From Athalassotoga saccharophila (GTDB lineage: Bacteria; Thermotogota; Thermotogae; Mesoaciditogales; Mesoaciditogaceae): a stretch of DNA of 64,000 nucleotides. The notes beneath the pieces are model-generated. The model made no database searches. It saw only the letters and a list, made by a program, of their open reading frames with translations, and was not told the DNA's origin. The first letter of the stretch is position 1; every line of letters begins with the position of its first letter. This document shows positions 1 to 8,703 of the stretch, piece by piece. The stretch lies in NCBI RefSeq assembly GCF_009936215.1, contig NZ_AP019551.1, positions 1,388,708-1,452,707 on the forward strand, given 5' to 3'. The translations under genes and the position numbers were made by a program.

Positions 1-84
1 AAATCATTTGCGTTCTTCAAATTTGCTCCCAATTTTTCTCTTTACAGGATGTATAAATCAGTTTAAATTTTCTGGAGGCGAGTC

Positions 85-732
85 ATGAGAAAGATCCTTA
101 TCTTGTTTGCGATATTCACTCTTTCATTTTCTGCCATTGTAATGGCAGATCTTACTCCCAGTGCGACCTTTATGAATGTTTTGAAGGGAAAGATAATAGT
201 CCTTGATCCCGGCCATGGCGGTGAAGATACGGGAGCGATAGGACCGACGGGATTACTTGAAAAAACCATAAATCTCGAAGTTGCGCTCGATCTCGCAAGC
301 ATTTTAAAGGTGCAAGGAGCATCTGTTTACCTTACAAGGGCGACGGACGTGTACGTTTCTCTTCAATCGAGAATAGCACTTGCCAACAATCTCCACGCCG
401 ATCTTTTTTTGTGCATGCACCATAATTCGATAGAAGGGGCTCCCGATATAGACAGGCCTCAGGCTTTTTACTGGAGCACAACTGATACCTCTGAACTTGC
501 CGCAAAGATAATCCTTGAGGCTTTTGAAAACTTCACCGGCACAGAAGGTGATTTGATTCAGGAAGAATATTACGTTTTAAGATACGCACAGGTTCCGGCC
601 GTTTTGATAGAACCTTTTTTCATGTCAAATCCTACGAGAGAGAAATGGCTTGAAAATCCTGTTAATATATGGAAAGAAGCGCTAATTTACGATAACGGAA
701 TTTTGAAGTACTTTAAAACAATTTCCAATTGA
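85..732 (+). CDS. N-acetylmuramoyl-L-alanine amidase (Amidase_3), exported
   Basis: Predicted zinc amidase that cuts the bond between MurNAc and the stem peptide of peptidoglycan outside the cytoplasmic membrane. Residues 1-21 form a signal peptide (MRK then a hydrophobic run ending VMA). The Amidase_3 fold is shown by IVLDPGHGGEDTGA (zinc ligand H44), LLEKTINLEV (ligand E59), MHHNS near 111-115 (third ligand) and VLIEPFFMSN (catalytic E176). At 215 residues it is a bare catalytic domain without a wall-binding repeat. The ATG follows GGAGGCGAG. It stands alone ahead of thrS, which has its own promoter. Family assignment is firm; the exact wall-remodelling role is inference. Confidence 0.9.
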   Translation: MRKILILFAIFTLSFSAIVMADLTPSATFMNVLKGKIIVLDPGHGGEDTGAIGPTGLLEKTINLEVALDLASILKVQGASVYLTRATDVYVSLQSRIALANNLHADLFLCMHHNSIEGAPDIDRPQAFYWSTTDTSELAAKIILEAFENFTGTEGDLIQEEYYVLRYAQVPAVLIEPFFMSNPTREKWLENPVNIWKEALIYDNGILKYFKTISN

Positions 733-769
733 GAATTTTTAATTCTCGGAATTTGAATTTTGTTGGGTA

Positions 770-778
770 TGGTATAAT
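770..778 (+). promoter_or_regulatory. extended -10 promoter of thrS
   Basis: TGGTATAAT is a perfect extended -10 element, about 32 bases before the thrS start codon. The best -35 (TTGAAT at 753-758) is only 14 bases away, so the TGn extension probably carries recognition. The implied leader of about 25 bases is too short for a T-box. Confidence 0.65.
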
Positions 779-809
779 AATTCAAAAGTTGTCTAAGAGG
801 GTGGACTAA

Positions 810-2720
810 TTGGCAAAGTTGATCTTTAACGGAAAGTCTTACGATGTTCATGAAGGCATGCTAAAAGATTTGGTAAAAGCGTTAAACCTTGATTCGAAGA
901 TCGTAGGTGGGGTTGTGGCCAAGGAGATCGTGGACTTGTTTTACACGGTAAAGCCGGAGGACAAGATAGAACTTTTCACTGCAGAAGATCCGAGAGCAGG
1001 GGAACTTTACAGACACACCATGAGCCACATAATGGCTCAGGCAATTCAGAGAATTTACAAGAACGCGAAATTTGCCATAGGCCCAACGATAGAAAATGGC
1101 TTTTACTATGATGTAGATGTGGATGTGCCTCTGAATGAAGATGAATTGAAAAAAATAGAAGAAGAGATGAAAAAGATAATAAAAGAGGATCTTCCGTTGG
1201 AAAAATTTTCTATGACCGCCAGAGAGGCCATCGATTATTTCGAATCAAAGGATCAACCGTACAAGGTTGAAATAATAAAGGACCTTAACGAAGATAATGT
1301 CACGCTTTACAGACAGGGTGAGTTCGTCGATCTTTGCAGGGGACCCCATATGCCATCCACCGGGCGGGTAAAGTACTTCAAACTTCTAAATGTTGCCGGT
1401 GCTTACTGGCGCGGTGATGAAAAGAACAAGATGCTTCAAAGGATTTACGGAACAGCCTTTTACAAAAAAGAAGATCTCGAGAGTTATCTTAAGATGATCG
1501 AAGAGGCTGAAAAGAGAGATCATAGAAAACTCGGCCCACAACTCGATCTCTTTTCCATTCATCCAGATGTTGCTCCGGGCATGGTGTTTTTCCATCCAAA
1601 GGGAACTATCATAAGGCGGGAACTTGAAAAGTACTGGAGAGAAGAACATAAAAAATCTGGATACGTAGAGGTAGTTACACCGATGGTCATGAATGAAAGC
1701 CTGTGGCGTCAATCCGGTCATTGGGATCATTACAAGGAAAATATGTACTTTACGGAAAAAGAAAACCAGATGTACGCGATAAAGCCAATGAACTGCCCGG
1801 GTCATATAATGATATACAAATCACAAACTCGAAGTTATAAGGATCTCCCGTTGAGAATGTGCGAACTTGGTACCGTCCATCGTTATGAAAGAAGCGGTGT
1901 CGTTCATGGCCTTTTCAGAACGCGAGCCTTTACACAGGATGATGCTCATATATTTTGCACGGAGGATCAAATAGAAGATGAAATAAAAGGTGTTATTTCT
2001 TTGATAGACAAAACGTACAAACTTTTTGGATTCCCCTACAAAGTTGAACTTTCAACGAGACCTGAAAATTCCATGGGATCTGACGAGATATGGGAAAAAT
2101 CCACGAATGCCCTTCGTGCGGCCCTTGAACATGTTGGACTTCTATATCAGGTTAACGAGGGTGATGGCGCATTTTATGGCCCAAAGATAGATTTCCACGT
2201 CAAAGATTCGATAGGTAGAACATGGCAGTGTGCAACTATTCAACTCGATTTCTTGATGCCGGAACGCTTTGGCATTTCCTACACCGGATCTGACAATCTG
2301 GATCACAGACCCGTTATGATTCACAGGGTTATATACGGATCCATTGAGAGATTCATAGGGATACTCATAGAACATTACGCCGGCGCTTTCCCCGCATGGA
2401 TTTCTCCAATTCAGGTTGCAGTTCTTCCAATATCCGACAAACATGCCGAATACGCAAAAAAAGTTGTGCAAATCTTAGATGAAAAAGAGATAAGAACGAT
2501 TCTTGACGATAAGCCGAGAAAGATAAATTACAAGATAAGAGAGGCCCAGATTCAAAAAATTCCTTACATGCTCATAATCGGAGACAGAGAAATTGAGACC
2601 GGAAGCGTTGCCGTGAGATTAAGAAGTGGCAAAGATCTTGGAGATCTCAAAACTGATGACTTTATTTCAAAGATTTTGAAAGAAATAAAAGATAAAAGTC
2701 AAACTTCCTTTGGTGAGTGA
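810..2720 (+). CDS. thrS: threonyl-tRNA synthetase
   Basis: Charges tRNA-Thr with threonine in the cytoplasm. The full domain order is present: N-terminal TGS domain (about 1-60), editing domain with HTMSH at 69-73 and DLCRGPH further on, class II catalytic core with the zinc-binding [14 protein letters not shown] stretch, and a C-terminal anticodon-binding domain. The 636-residue length is normal for bacteria. The start is TTG, chosen because AGAGGGTGG lies just upstream and the TGS domain begins at once. The stop overlaps the beginning of the next gene, so thrS heads a run that may extend through kal and kce to the Sec genes. Confidence 0.97.
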   Translation: MAKLIFNGKSYDVHEGMLKDLVKALNLDSKIVGGVVAKEIVDLFYTVKPEDKIELFTAEDPRAGELYRHTMSHIMAQAIQRIYKNAKFAIGPTIENGFYYDVDVDVPLNEDELKKIEEEMKKIIKEDLPLEKFSMTAREAIDYFESKDQPYKVEIIKDLNEDNVTLYRQGEFVDLCRGPHMPSTGRVKYFKLLNVAGAYWRGDEKNKMLQRIYGTAFYKKEDLESYLKMIEEAEKRDHRKLGPQLDLFSIHPDVAPGMVFFHPKGTIIRRELEKYWREEHKKSGYVEVVTPMVMNESLWRQSGHWDHYKENMYFTEKENQMYAIKPMNCPGHIMIYKSQTRSYKDLPLRMCELGTVHRYERSGVVHGLFRTRAFTQDDAHIFCTEDQIEDEIKGVISLIDKTYKLFGFPYKVELSTRPENSMGSDEIWEKSTNALRAALEHVGLLYQVNEGDGAFYGPKIDFHVKDSIGRTWQCATIQLDFLMPERFGISYTGSDNLDHRPVMIHRVIYGSIERFIGILIEHYAGAFPAWISPIQVAVLPISDKHAEYAKKVVQILDEKEIRTILDDKPRKINYKIREAQIQKIPYMLIIGDREIETGSVAVRLRSGKDLGDLKTDDFISKILKEIKDKSQTSFGE

Positions 2721-2721
2721 A

Positions 2722-3126
2722 ATGGCTTACGAAGACTGGTCGAAACCGATGATAAGGATAAGAATTTCCCAGTCTGACGTTCATTACGCTGGAGGACTTG
2801 TTGATGGCGCAAAGATAATGCAATTTTTTGGAGATGTGGCGACAGAGTTGCTCATAATTTCGGACGGAGACGAGGGATTGTTCCGAGCCTACGATATGGT
2901 AGAGTTCCTCGCTCCCGTTCACGCTGGCGATTACATCGAAGTTTATGGTAAAATAACTGAATTTGGGAAAACATCGAGAAAGATGTACTTTGAGGCTTAC
3001 AAGGTTATTGCCCCTGTTGATAATGTTGGCGGATGTGATATACTTGAAAAGCCAGTTCTCGTCGCCAAGGCAAGTGGAACATGCGTTGTGCCACAGGAAA
3101 GACAGAGAAAGGTAAGGAAAGTATAA
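2722..3126 (+). CDS. kal: 3-aminobutyryl-CoA ammonia lyase-like hotdog protein
   Basis: Hotdog-fold protein that in lysine fermentation removes ammonia from 3-aminobutyryl-CoA to give crotonyl-CoA. The stretches HYAGGLVDGAKIMQFFGDVA and ELLI match the family pattern, and the gene is directly followed by kce, its usual pathway partner. I place the start at ATG 2722 because GGTGAG (2711-2716) is well spaced for it; in-frame TTG 2710 and GTG 2713 upstream are possible but have no ribosome site. The size (about 134 residues) fits. The other lysine-fermentation genes (kamA, kamDE, kdd) are not in the window, so in vivo use of the pathway is inference. Confidence 0.75.
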   Translation: MAYEDWSKPMIRIRISQSDVHYAGGLVDGAKIMQFFGDVATELLIISDGDEGLFRAYDMVEFLAPVHAGDYIEVYGKITEFGKTSRKMYFEAYKVIAPVDNVGGCDILEKPVLVAKASGTCVVPQERQRKVRKV

Positions 3127-3948
3127 ATGGATAAACTCATAATAACAGCGGCTCTTTGCGGTGCCGAGGTTACAAGGGCACAAACGCCTTACATTCCTTT
3201 GACTCCAGAAGAAATAGCAAATGAAGCCTTTCTATCTTACAGGGCAGGGGCTTCGATTGTTCATCTCCACGTCAGAGACGAAGAAGGCAAACCTACTCAG
3301 GACGTTAACGTATTCAAAAAAGTTATAGGCTTGATAAGAGAAAAAGCGCCAGATCTTATCATTCAGGTTTCAACTGGTGGTGCCGTGGGAATGAGCGCTG
3401 AAGAAAGACTTCAATCGATCTATGCTCTTCCAGAAATGGCTTCTTTGGATACTGGAACGACGAATTTTGGGGACGACATCTTTGTAAATGATATGCCTCT
3501 TATAAGGCACTTTGCTTCAAAAATGGCCGAGATGAACATAATGCCTGAATTCGAATGCTTTGAGATCGGACACATCTCAAATGCTTTAAGAATAGTAAAA
3601 GAGGGCATAATAAAGGGTCATCTTCACTTTGATTTCGTTCTTGGAGTGCCCGGATCATCTCCTGCAGATGTGAGAAACCTTGTAAGAATGGTAGATTCAA
3701 TACCTTCTGACGCAACATGGACAGTTGCAGGAATTGGAAGGCACGAGTTTGAAATGGCCGCCGTTGCAATCGCGATGGGAGGCAATGTGAGAGTTGGTCT
3801 TGAAGATAACATATACATTTCAAAAGGAGTACTTGCAAAATCCAACGCCGAACTTGTGGAAAACGTTGTAAAAATAGCAAAAAGTATTGGACGTGAAATC
3901 GCAACACCGATCGAAGCAAGAAAAATTTTGGATATTCATTCAAATTGA
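3127..3948 (+). CDS. kce: 3-keto-5-aminohexanoate cleavage enzyme (BKACE family)
   Basis: Zinc-dependent TIM-barrel enzyme of the DUF849/BKACE family; Kce condenses 3-keto-5-aminohexanoate with acetyl-CoA to give acetoacetate and 3-aminobutyryl-CoA. The zinc motif HLHVRD (H46, H48) and a late GLEDN glutamate match the family, and the 273-residue length is standard. It begins on the base after the kal stop codon, so the two are coupled, and the product of Kce is the substrate of Kal. BKACE members use various beta-keto acids; the kal neighbour is the main reason for choosing the lysine-pathway function. Confidence 0.82.
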   Translation: MDKLIITAALCGAEVTRAQTPYIPLTPEEIANEAFLSYRAGASIVHLHVRDEEGKPTQDVNVFKKVIGLIREKAPDLIIQVSTGGAVGMSAEERLQSIYALPEMASLDTGTTNFGDDIFVNDMPLIRHFASKMAEMNIMPEFECFEIGHISNALRIVKEGIIKGHLHFDFVLGVPGSSPADVRNLVRMVDSIPSDATWTVAGIGRHEFEMAAVAIAMGGNVRVGLEDNIYISKGVLAKSNAELVENVVKIAKSIGREIATPIEARKILDIHSN

Positions 3949-3973
3949 TTAATTGAAGGGAGGAATAACTTAA

Positions 3974-4399
3974 GTGTTAGACAAAATCGTACTGGCAGCA
4001 GCACCGGGTTCGACTGCCCCTCAATCCACGGCACCCGCGGCAAGCGGAAGTGGAGATACGGGCATATTAACGATGATAATATGGCTTGTAGTCATCGTTG
4101 CGATCTTCTATTTTTTGCTCATCTTCCCTCAAAGAAGACAGAACAAAACATTTGAAAAGATGATGAGCAATCTCAAAAGGGGAGATACGGTTGTTACAAT
4201 AGGGGGAGTTATCGGGAAGGTAACGGATATCAAAAACAATACTGTCAAGATAAGAACCGGAAATACGGAGATGGAAGTCACGAAGCGTGCCATATCATCT
4301 GTCATAAAGAGTGAAGGGACGGATGATTCTAAAGCCGAAGACTCAAAGAACGGAAAAGAAGAATCGAAAGATTCTGATGACAAGACTGAAAGCAAATGA
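3974..4399 (+). CDS. yajC: YajC, SecDF-associated translocase subunit
   Basis: Small single-span membrane protein that joins SecDF and YidC at the SecYEG translocon. A hydrophobic segment (about 32-53, ILTMIIWLVVIVAIFYFLL) is followed by FPQRRQNKTFEKMMSNLKRG and a beta-rich domain with GDTVVTIGGVIGKV, the YajC signature. The N-terminus (about 30 residues rich in Ala, Pro, Ser, Thr) is longer than usual and the tail is a charged Asp/Glu/Lys/Ser repeat, so at 141 residues it is long for the family. The start is GTG with GGGAGGA nine bases upstream. secD and secF follow directly. Confidence 0.92.
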   Translation: MLDKIVLAAAPGSTAPQSTAPAASGSGDTGILTMIIWLVVIVAIFYFLLIFPQRRQNKTFEKMMSNLKRGDTVVTIGGVIGKVTDIKNNTVKIRTGNTEMEVTKRAISSVIKSEGTDDSKAEDSKNGKEESKDSDDKTESK

Positions 4400-4401
4400 G
4401 T

Positions 4402-4426
4402 GGAGGTGAAGGGGCCTTAGGCCTTC
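4402..4426 (+). promoter_or_regulatory. ribosome site and hairpin ahead of secD
   Basis: GGAGGTGA (4402-4409) lies 17 bases before the secD GTG, too far for normal initiation. Between them GAAG (4408-4411) pairs with CTTC (4423-4426) and GCC (4414-4416) with GGC (4420-4422) around a TTA loop. Folding would bring the ribosome site closer to the start or would mask it. No experiment supports either reading. Confidence 0.4.
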
Positions 4427-5863
4427 GTGATGAGGTATAACACGATAAGAGTAGCGGTTGTTCTAATTGTTTTATTCGTTGCCTTGTTTTTTCTTTTCTA
4501 TCCAATGAATCCCTCTAACACGGGATTGTTTGCCAATATACCTCTCGGTCTGGACATAAAAGGTGGATCTTTGCTTGAATACACCTTTTCCGGCAACGTT
4601 ACTCCCGATACCGCAAATCAGGTTGTAACCATTTTAAGAAGAAGGCTTGACGATGCGAATTACACAGAGGCAAATGTTTCGACGATTGGGAATAATGGAA
4701 TAAGAGTTGAGATTCCGGGAATAGATAATCCACAGCAAGCCGAAAGTTTAATCGGTCAAAGAGGAGAATTGTACTTTGCCCAAGTCCTCGACACCGTTCA
4801 ATCTACAGTAAAACCCGCTCCAAAGATAGGACTTCAGTATGCCGGTGCCGAGTGGCTTCTGTCCAAAGATCCGAGCGTTCCACCAAATACATGGTACCTT
4901 GTGAATAGAAATATCCAAGTTGGAGCAGGAACGCTTCAATTAAATGGTAGTGAAGTCTCCAACGCTTCGGCCGCGATGAACACGTCAAGTGGAGGATGGG
5001 AAATAGATCTTTCCTTCAACGCAAAAGGTGCTCAAGATTTCTACCAGATAACCCAGGCCCTCGTTGGTAAACCGCTGGCCATAGTTCTCGACAATTATGT
5101 CTTAAGTGCTCCAATAGTCCAGCAAGCGATTCAAGGAGGTCGCGCACAGATAACGGGGAATTTCACATACCAGCAGGCACAGGAACTTGCGGCCCTTATA
5201 CGTAGCGGTAATTTGCCTGTGACTTTGAATCTAACCGAAGAGCAAACGATTGGACCGACCCTTGGAGCCGATGTTGTACGTACAAGCATAATCGTCGGAT
5301 TGATAGGAATGGCAATAGTTCTTGCCTACATGCTTGCCTATTACGGACCTTTGATGGGAATGGTGGCAGACCTTGCCCTTGTCTACAACGCGTTCTTTGT
5401 TCTTGGAATGCTCGCCCTCACCCATGGGATTCTCACCCTTCCCGGTATGGCTGGTATCATCCTTACTATAGGTACAACGGTGGATGGTAACGTTATAATC
5501 TTTGAAAGAATAAAGGAAGAGATGAGAACTGGAAAGACTTCAAAAGCCGCTATAACCGCAGGCTTTTCAAGATCGACGGCCGTTATACTCGATGCAAATA
5601 TCACAACATTGATAGTTGCCTTCGTGCTTTATTACTTAGGGACAGGATCGATAAAGGGATTTGCGGTAACTTTGACAGTAGGTATAATCGGGACGATCTT
5701 TACATCCCTTGTCTTCTCGAGAGTCTTGATGGATTTTCTTGCTCCGCATATCAAGAATAAGTACCTCCCAGCCTCAAATGCCGGACAGGCTCAATCTGTT
5801 CAGCCTGATTCTGCAAAGGGTCTAAATTCTAACAAGGACAAAAAGGGAGGTAATCAAAGATGA
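4427..5863 (+). CDS. secD: protein translocase subunit SecD
   Basis: RND-family membrane protein that uses the proton gradient to pull exported proteins through SecYEG. It has an N-terminal span (RVAVVLIVLFVALFFLFYPM), the SecD motif IPLGLDIKGGSLLEYTF, a large periplasmic P1 region (about 55-280) and five C-terminal spans beginning near GADVVRTSIIVGLIGMAIVL. Length 478 is typical for a SecD without extra domains. Initiation may be at GTG 4427 or the adjacent ATG 4430. The last bases overlap the secF start (ATGA), showing translational coupling. Confidence 0.96.
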   Translation: MMRYNTIRVAVVLIVLFVALFFLFYPMNPSNTGLFANIPLGLDIKGGSLLEYTFSGNVTPDTANQVVTILRRRLDDANYTEANVSTIGNNGIRVEIPGIDNPQQAESLIGQRGELYFAQVLDTVQSTVKPAPKIGLQYAGAEWLLSKDPSVPPNTWYLVNRNIQVGAGTLQLNGSEVSNASAAMNTSSGGWEIDLSFNAKGAQDFYQITQALVGKPLAIVLDNYVLSAPIVQQAIQGGRAQITGNFTYQQAQELAALIRSGNLPVTLNLTEEQTIGPTLGADVVRTSIIVGLIGMAIVLAYMLAYYGPLMGMVADLALVYNAFFVLGMLALTHGILTLPGMAGIILTIGTTVDGNVIIFERIKEEMRTGKTSKAAITAGFSRSTAVILDANITTLIVAFVLYYLGTGSIKGFAVTLTVGIIGTIFTSLVFSRVLMDFLAPHIKNKYLPASNAGQAQSVQPDSAKGLNSNKDKKGGNQR

Positions 5864-6789
5864 GGAAGATGATAAATTTCGTCGGGCCGAGATACATCTT
5901 CATTGGCATATCTTTGGCCGCAATAGCACTTTCAATAGTCTTTATACTTGTCAAGGGATTCAACTTTGGGGTTGATTTCGCTGGCGGTACAATGATAACG
6001 GCTTCCTTCAACAAACCGGATCTGTCCGTTTCGGAAGTCAGAGATATCTTTTCAAAGGCCGATCCGGCATTTACAAATGCAAGTATAGTTAAACTTATGT
6101 CGATGACATCGAAAGGAACGACTACACAGAAATCTTTGTTCGATCTGACCGTAAAGCAATTTTACAATGCAAGCGCGAGGGCGAAATTAAATGCCGATGT
6201 TCAAAATGTCGCAAAATCTCATGGCTTGACAGTCAACTTCGAATCTTTCGAAACAGTTAGCGGTTACGCCGCAGCGGGTTTGAGACAGTCAGCGATATGG
6301 GCATCGATTATCGTTGTTATCCTCTTACTCATATACATAGCCATAAGATATCGTTTTGTTTTTGGTATCGGTGCGCTTGCCTCTCTTGCCCATGATTTGA
6401 TAATCACGGCCGGACTTTTTTCGATGTTCTGGATAACCTTCGATAGCACCGCAATCGCCGCACTGCTTACATTGCTCGGTTACTCCCTCAACGATACGGT
6501 CGTCGTTTACTCAAGGATAAGAGAGAATCTCAAAAAAATGCACGGTCATCCAATAGATGAAATAGTTAACGTCTCAATAAATGAAACTCTTTCAAGAACT
6601 ATAAACACGTCTTTGACGACCTTTATAGTTGTATTCACACTTTTTCTCTTTGCCGGTTCTGTCTTAAGACCCTTTTCATTTGGAATGAGTTTTGGAGTCA
6701 TAACCGGGACATACTCCTCAATATACATAGCAAGTCCTATTCTCATAGGATGGCTTGAAAGAAGAAGAAAATCTCTGGCAAAAAGATAA
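5860..6789 (+). CDS. secF: protein translocase subunit SecF
   Basis: Partner of SecD in the export motor. An N-terminal span is followed by FNFGVDFAGGTMI (the SecF version of the glycine-rich motif), a short periplasmic domain, and five spans containing GYSLNDTVVVYSRIREN, a strong SecF signature. Length 309 is normal. The ATG overlaps the secD TGA by four bases and AGGGAGG lies upstream. It is the last gene of the run, followed within a few bases by a strong terminator. Confidence 0.97.
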   Translation: MRKMINFVGPRYIFIGISLAAIALSIVFILVKGFNFGVDFAGGTMITASFNKPDLSVSEVRDIFSKADPAFTNASIVKLMSMTSKGTTTQKSLFDLTVKQFYNASARAKLNADVQNVAKSHGLTVNFESFETVSGYAAAGLRQSAIWASIIVVILLLIYIAIRYRFVFGIGALASLAHDLIITAGLFSMFWITFDSTAIAALLTLLGYSLNDTVVVYSRIRENLKKMHGHPIDEIVNVSINETLSRTINTSLTTFIVVFTLFLFAGSVLRPFSFGMSFGVITGTYSSIYIASPILIGWLERRRKSLAKR

Positions 6790-6790
6790 G

Positions 6791-6812
6791 AAAAGCCCCT
6801 TTCGGGGCTTTT
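6791..6812. terminator. bidirectional terminator between secF and the binding-protein gene
   Basis: AAAAGCCCC - TTTC - GGGGCTTTT is a perfect 9-bp stem with T-runs readable from both strands. It sits between the secF stop and the stop of the convergent minus-strand gene, so it can end both transcripts. Confidence 0.93.
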
Positions 6813-6815
6813 TTA

Positions 6816-8066
6816 TTACTGACTTTGCAGATCCTTTGTAACCTCCTGCTGGGCAAGTTGAAGGGCTTCCTGAGGCGTTTTCTTGAAGAACATCGCATCG
6901 GAAACAAGAGTACCAACATCATTTCTTATCTGGCTCCAAGCGGCAATTCCAGGATCAGATGAACCGTAAGGAATCTGAGATACGAGTATGTTAGCCATCG
7001 GGTTCGATGCCGCATAATCTTTCCACGCCTGGGTCTCTACCGCGCTCTTGGTAACTGGAAGATAACCAGTCTTTATTGCCCAGAATGCCTGAATCTGAGG
7101 GCTTAAAAGGAACTTGACGAATTCCCATGCGGCCTCTTGTTCTGCCGGACTCGCTGTGTTGAAGATCGCAAGGTCAGTTCCTGCAAATGGTGGGGCCTGT
7201 GTCTTCCATGCCGGAACCGGTGCTATTGTCCATGAGAATTTACCTCCGACACTGTTTGCCGTGTAAGAAAGTCCTGCGGATGTGTCTATGTACATTGCTA
7301 TTTGACCATTTCCAAATGGACCATCCAAGTATCCGCCTTGGGCAAGGACATCTCCGGTTTTTATCATGTCAACGAGCGTTTGAAGGGTCTCAAGTGCAAC
7401 TGGGGTATCCAGAGTGGCTTTTGTGTAATCCGAATTTATGAAATCGGCTCCATTTTGTCTTAAGAAAACCTCAAAAGTATCTACTGTAGTTCTTAGGCCG
7501 AGAGCATACTGGATAACCTTTCCGGACGAATCCTTTATGGTCAGTAATGGAAGGTCCTTTATGAGTTCGGGAACGGTTTTTGGAATACTTACCCCGGCAA
7601 GAGCCAGAGCATCCTGATTTACATACATTATGTATATCGATTTGTTAAAAGGCAGGGTGTAAATCTTTCCATTCCACGTGTTGGCCTTTAAGAACGGTTC
7701 CCATATATCATTCAACTGGCTCTGAGAAAGTCCAATTTGCGGGTTATCTATGAAGGTTTGCATCGGCTGGATAACGTTGGATTTCATCAAAGCGGCAGTC
7801 CAGTTGGAATAAACCTGACTCATCGTCGGAAGTCCACCACCGACCGCACTTGCAAGTAATTTTTGCTGTAAAGTTGCATAACTTCCAACGTATATTGCCT
7901 TTACCTCGATATTTGCATGCTGGGAGTTAAAGGTATCTACGATTTGTGAAAGTGTCTTTCCAAGGTCTCCACCCATAGACTCCCAGAAGGTAACGACCGT
8001 CTTCGAAAAGATCATGCCGGTCATCAAAATGGAAATGGCCAGCATCACGACAAGAACCTTCCTCAT
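6816..8066 (-). CDS. extracellular sugar-binding protein (ABC transporter, family 1)
   Basis: Substrate-binding protein of a carbohydrate ABC importer. The first 20 or so residues (MRKVLVVMLAISILMTGMIF) are a signal peptide. The mature part begins KTVVTFWESMGGDLGKTLSQ and contains YTLPFNKSIYIMYVN and PAEQEAAWEFVKFLLSP, all usual in family 1 sugar-binding proteins; 416 residues is normal. GGAGGG precedes the ATG. No permease or ATPase gene is near, so it must work with transporter parts encoded elsewhere, or share a common ATPase. It lies 39 bases after coaE on the same strand and may be the last gene of the purine operon. Ligand unknown. Confidence 0.85.
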   Translation of the reverse strand: MRKVLVVMLAISILMTGMIFSKTVVTFWESMGGDLGKTLSQIVDTFNSQHANIEVKAIYVGSYATLQQKLLASAVGGGLPTMSQVYSNWTAALMKSNVIQPMQTFIDNPQIGLSQSQLNDIWEPFLKANTWNGKIYTLPFNKSIYIMYVNQDALALAGVSIPKTVPELIKDLPLLTIKDSSGKVIQYALGLRTTVDTFEVFLRQNGADFINSDYTKATLDTPVALETLQTLVDMIKTGDVLAQGGYLDGPFGNGQIAMYIDTSAGLSYTANSVGGKFSWTIAPVPAWKTQAPPFAGTDLAIFNTASPAEQEAAWEFVKFLLSPQIQAFWAIKTGYLPVTKSAVETQAWKDYAASNPMANILVSQIPYGSSDPGIAAWSQIRNDVGTLVSDAMFFKKTPQEALQLAQQEVTKDLQSQ

Positions 8067-8089
8067 TTGTGATCCCTCCTTTTTTGATG

Positions 8090-8108
8090 TAAGGCTTCCT
8101 AAGCCTTA
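8090..8108. other. hairpin at the end of coaE
   Basis: TAAGGCTT-CCT-AAGCCTTA is a perfect 8-bp stem with a three-base loop overlapping the coaE stop. In the coaE direction it is followed by an A-run, not a T-run, so it is not a standard terminator; it may slow or partly end transcription, or protect the 5' end of the binding-protein message. Confidence 0.5.
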
Positions 8109-8702
8109 TATTTTATCACACCACGGTTTTCTCTTCAACATTTCAAAGACCTTCTCAAGTGTGTCCTGAACATCTCCTGACGTGTCTATCACAAAATCTG
8201 CCCTTTTTATATATTCCTCTCTCGGCATCTGGGATTTAATTCTCATAACGGCCGCATCATAACTTAACTTGTCTCTTTCCATGATCCTTTTGATTCTCAA
8301 ATCATCTGGACAATCTGTAACTATTATGAAATTCGTGTATCTATCAAGGCCCATCTCAAAAAGCACTGCCGCTTCCACAAAAATTTCTTCATTCATCGCA
8401 GAAAGACCCCTTACTTCGTTGAGAATGGCATCTATTATCCTCGGATGGGTTATTTCATTCAAAATTTTGAGTTTGTCCCAATTTGAAAAAACTATGGATC
8501 CGAGTTTTTTCCTGTCTATCTTTCCATCTGATTCTACATTTCCTATTCTCTCATTTATCTCGCGCTTAACGTCCTCTCTTTCAAGCACTTCATGACCTAT
8601 AAGATCTGCGTTTATTACCGGATAACCAAGACTTCTCAAATATCCAGAGATTATACTCTTTCCTGTTGCGATGCCGCCAGTTATGCCTATTATCTTTGAC
8701 AT
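8106..8702 (-). CDS. coaE: dephospho-CoA kinase
   Basis: Last step of coenzyme A synthesis: phosphorylates the 3'-hydroxyl of dephospho-CoA with ATP. The P-loop GITGGIATGKS lies at about residues 6-16, followed by SGYLRSLGYPVINADLIGHEVL (the CoaE lid and substrate region begins here) and EEIFVEAAVLFEMGL with its family-typical acidic residue. Length 198 is standard. The start is two bases after the purA stop, so it is coupled to the purine operon, although its reaction is in another pathway. Confidence 0.93.
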   Translation of the reverse strand: MSKIIGITGGIATGKSIISGYLRSLGYPVINADLIGHEVLEREDVKREINERIGNVESDGKIDRKKLGSIVFSNWDKLKILNEITHPRIIDAILNEVRGLSAMNEEIFVEAAVLFEMGLDRYTNFIIVTDCPDDLRIKRIMERDKLSYDAAVMRIKSQMPREEYIKRADFVIDTSGDVQDTLEKVFEMLKRKPWCDKI

Positions 8703-8703
8703 A

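Noticed and set aside
1-84. Promoter for the amidase gene
   Set aside because: TATAAA at 52-57 has no -35 at proper spacing, and the window edge hides the upstream context.
733-809. T-box leader for thrS
   Set aside because: The extended -10 at 770-778 leaves a leader of about 25 bases, with no stem I or T-box sequence.
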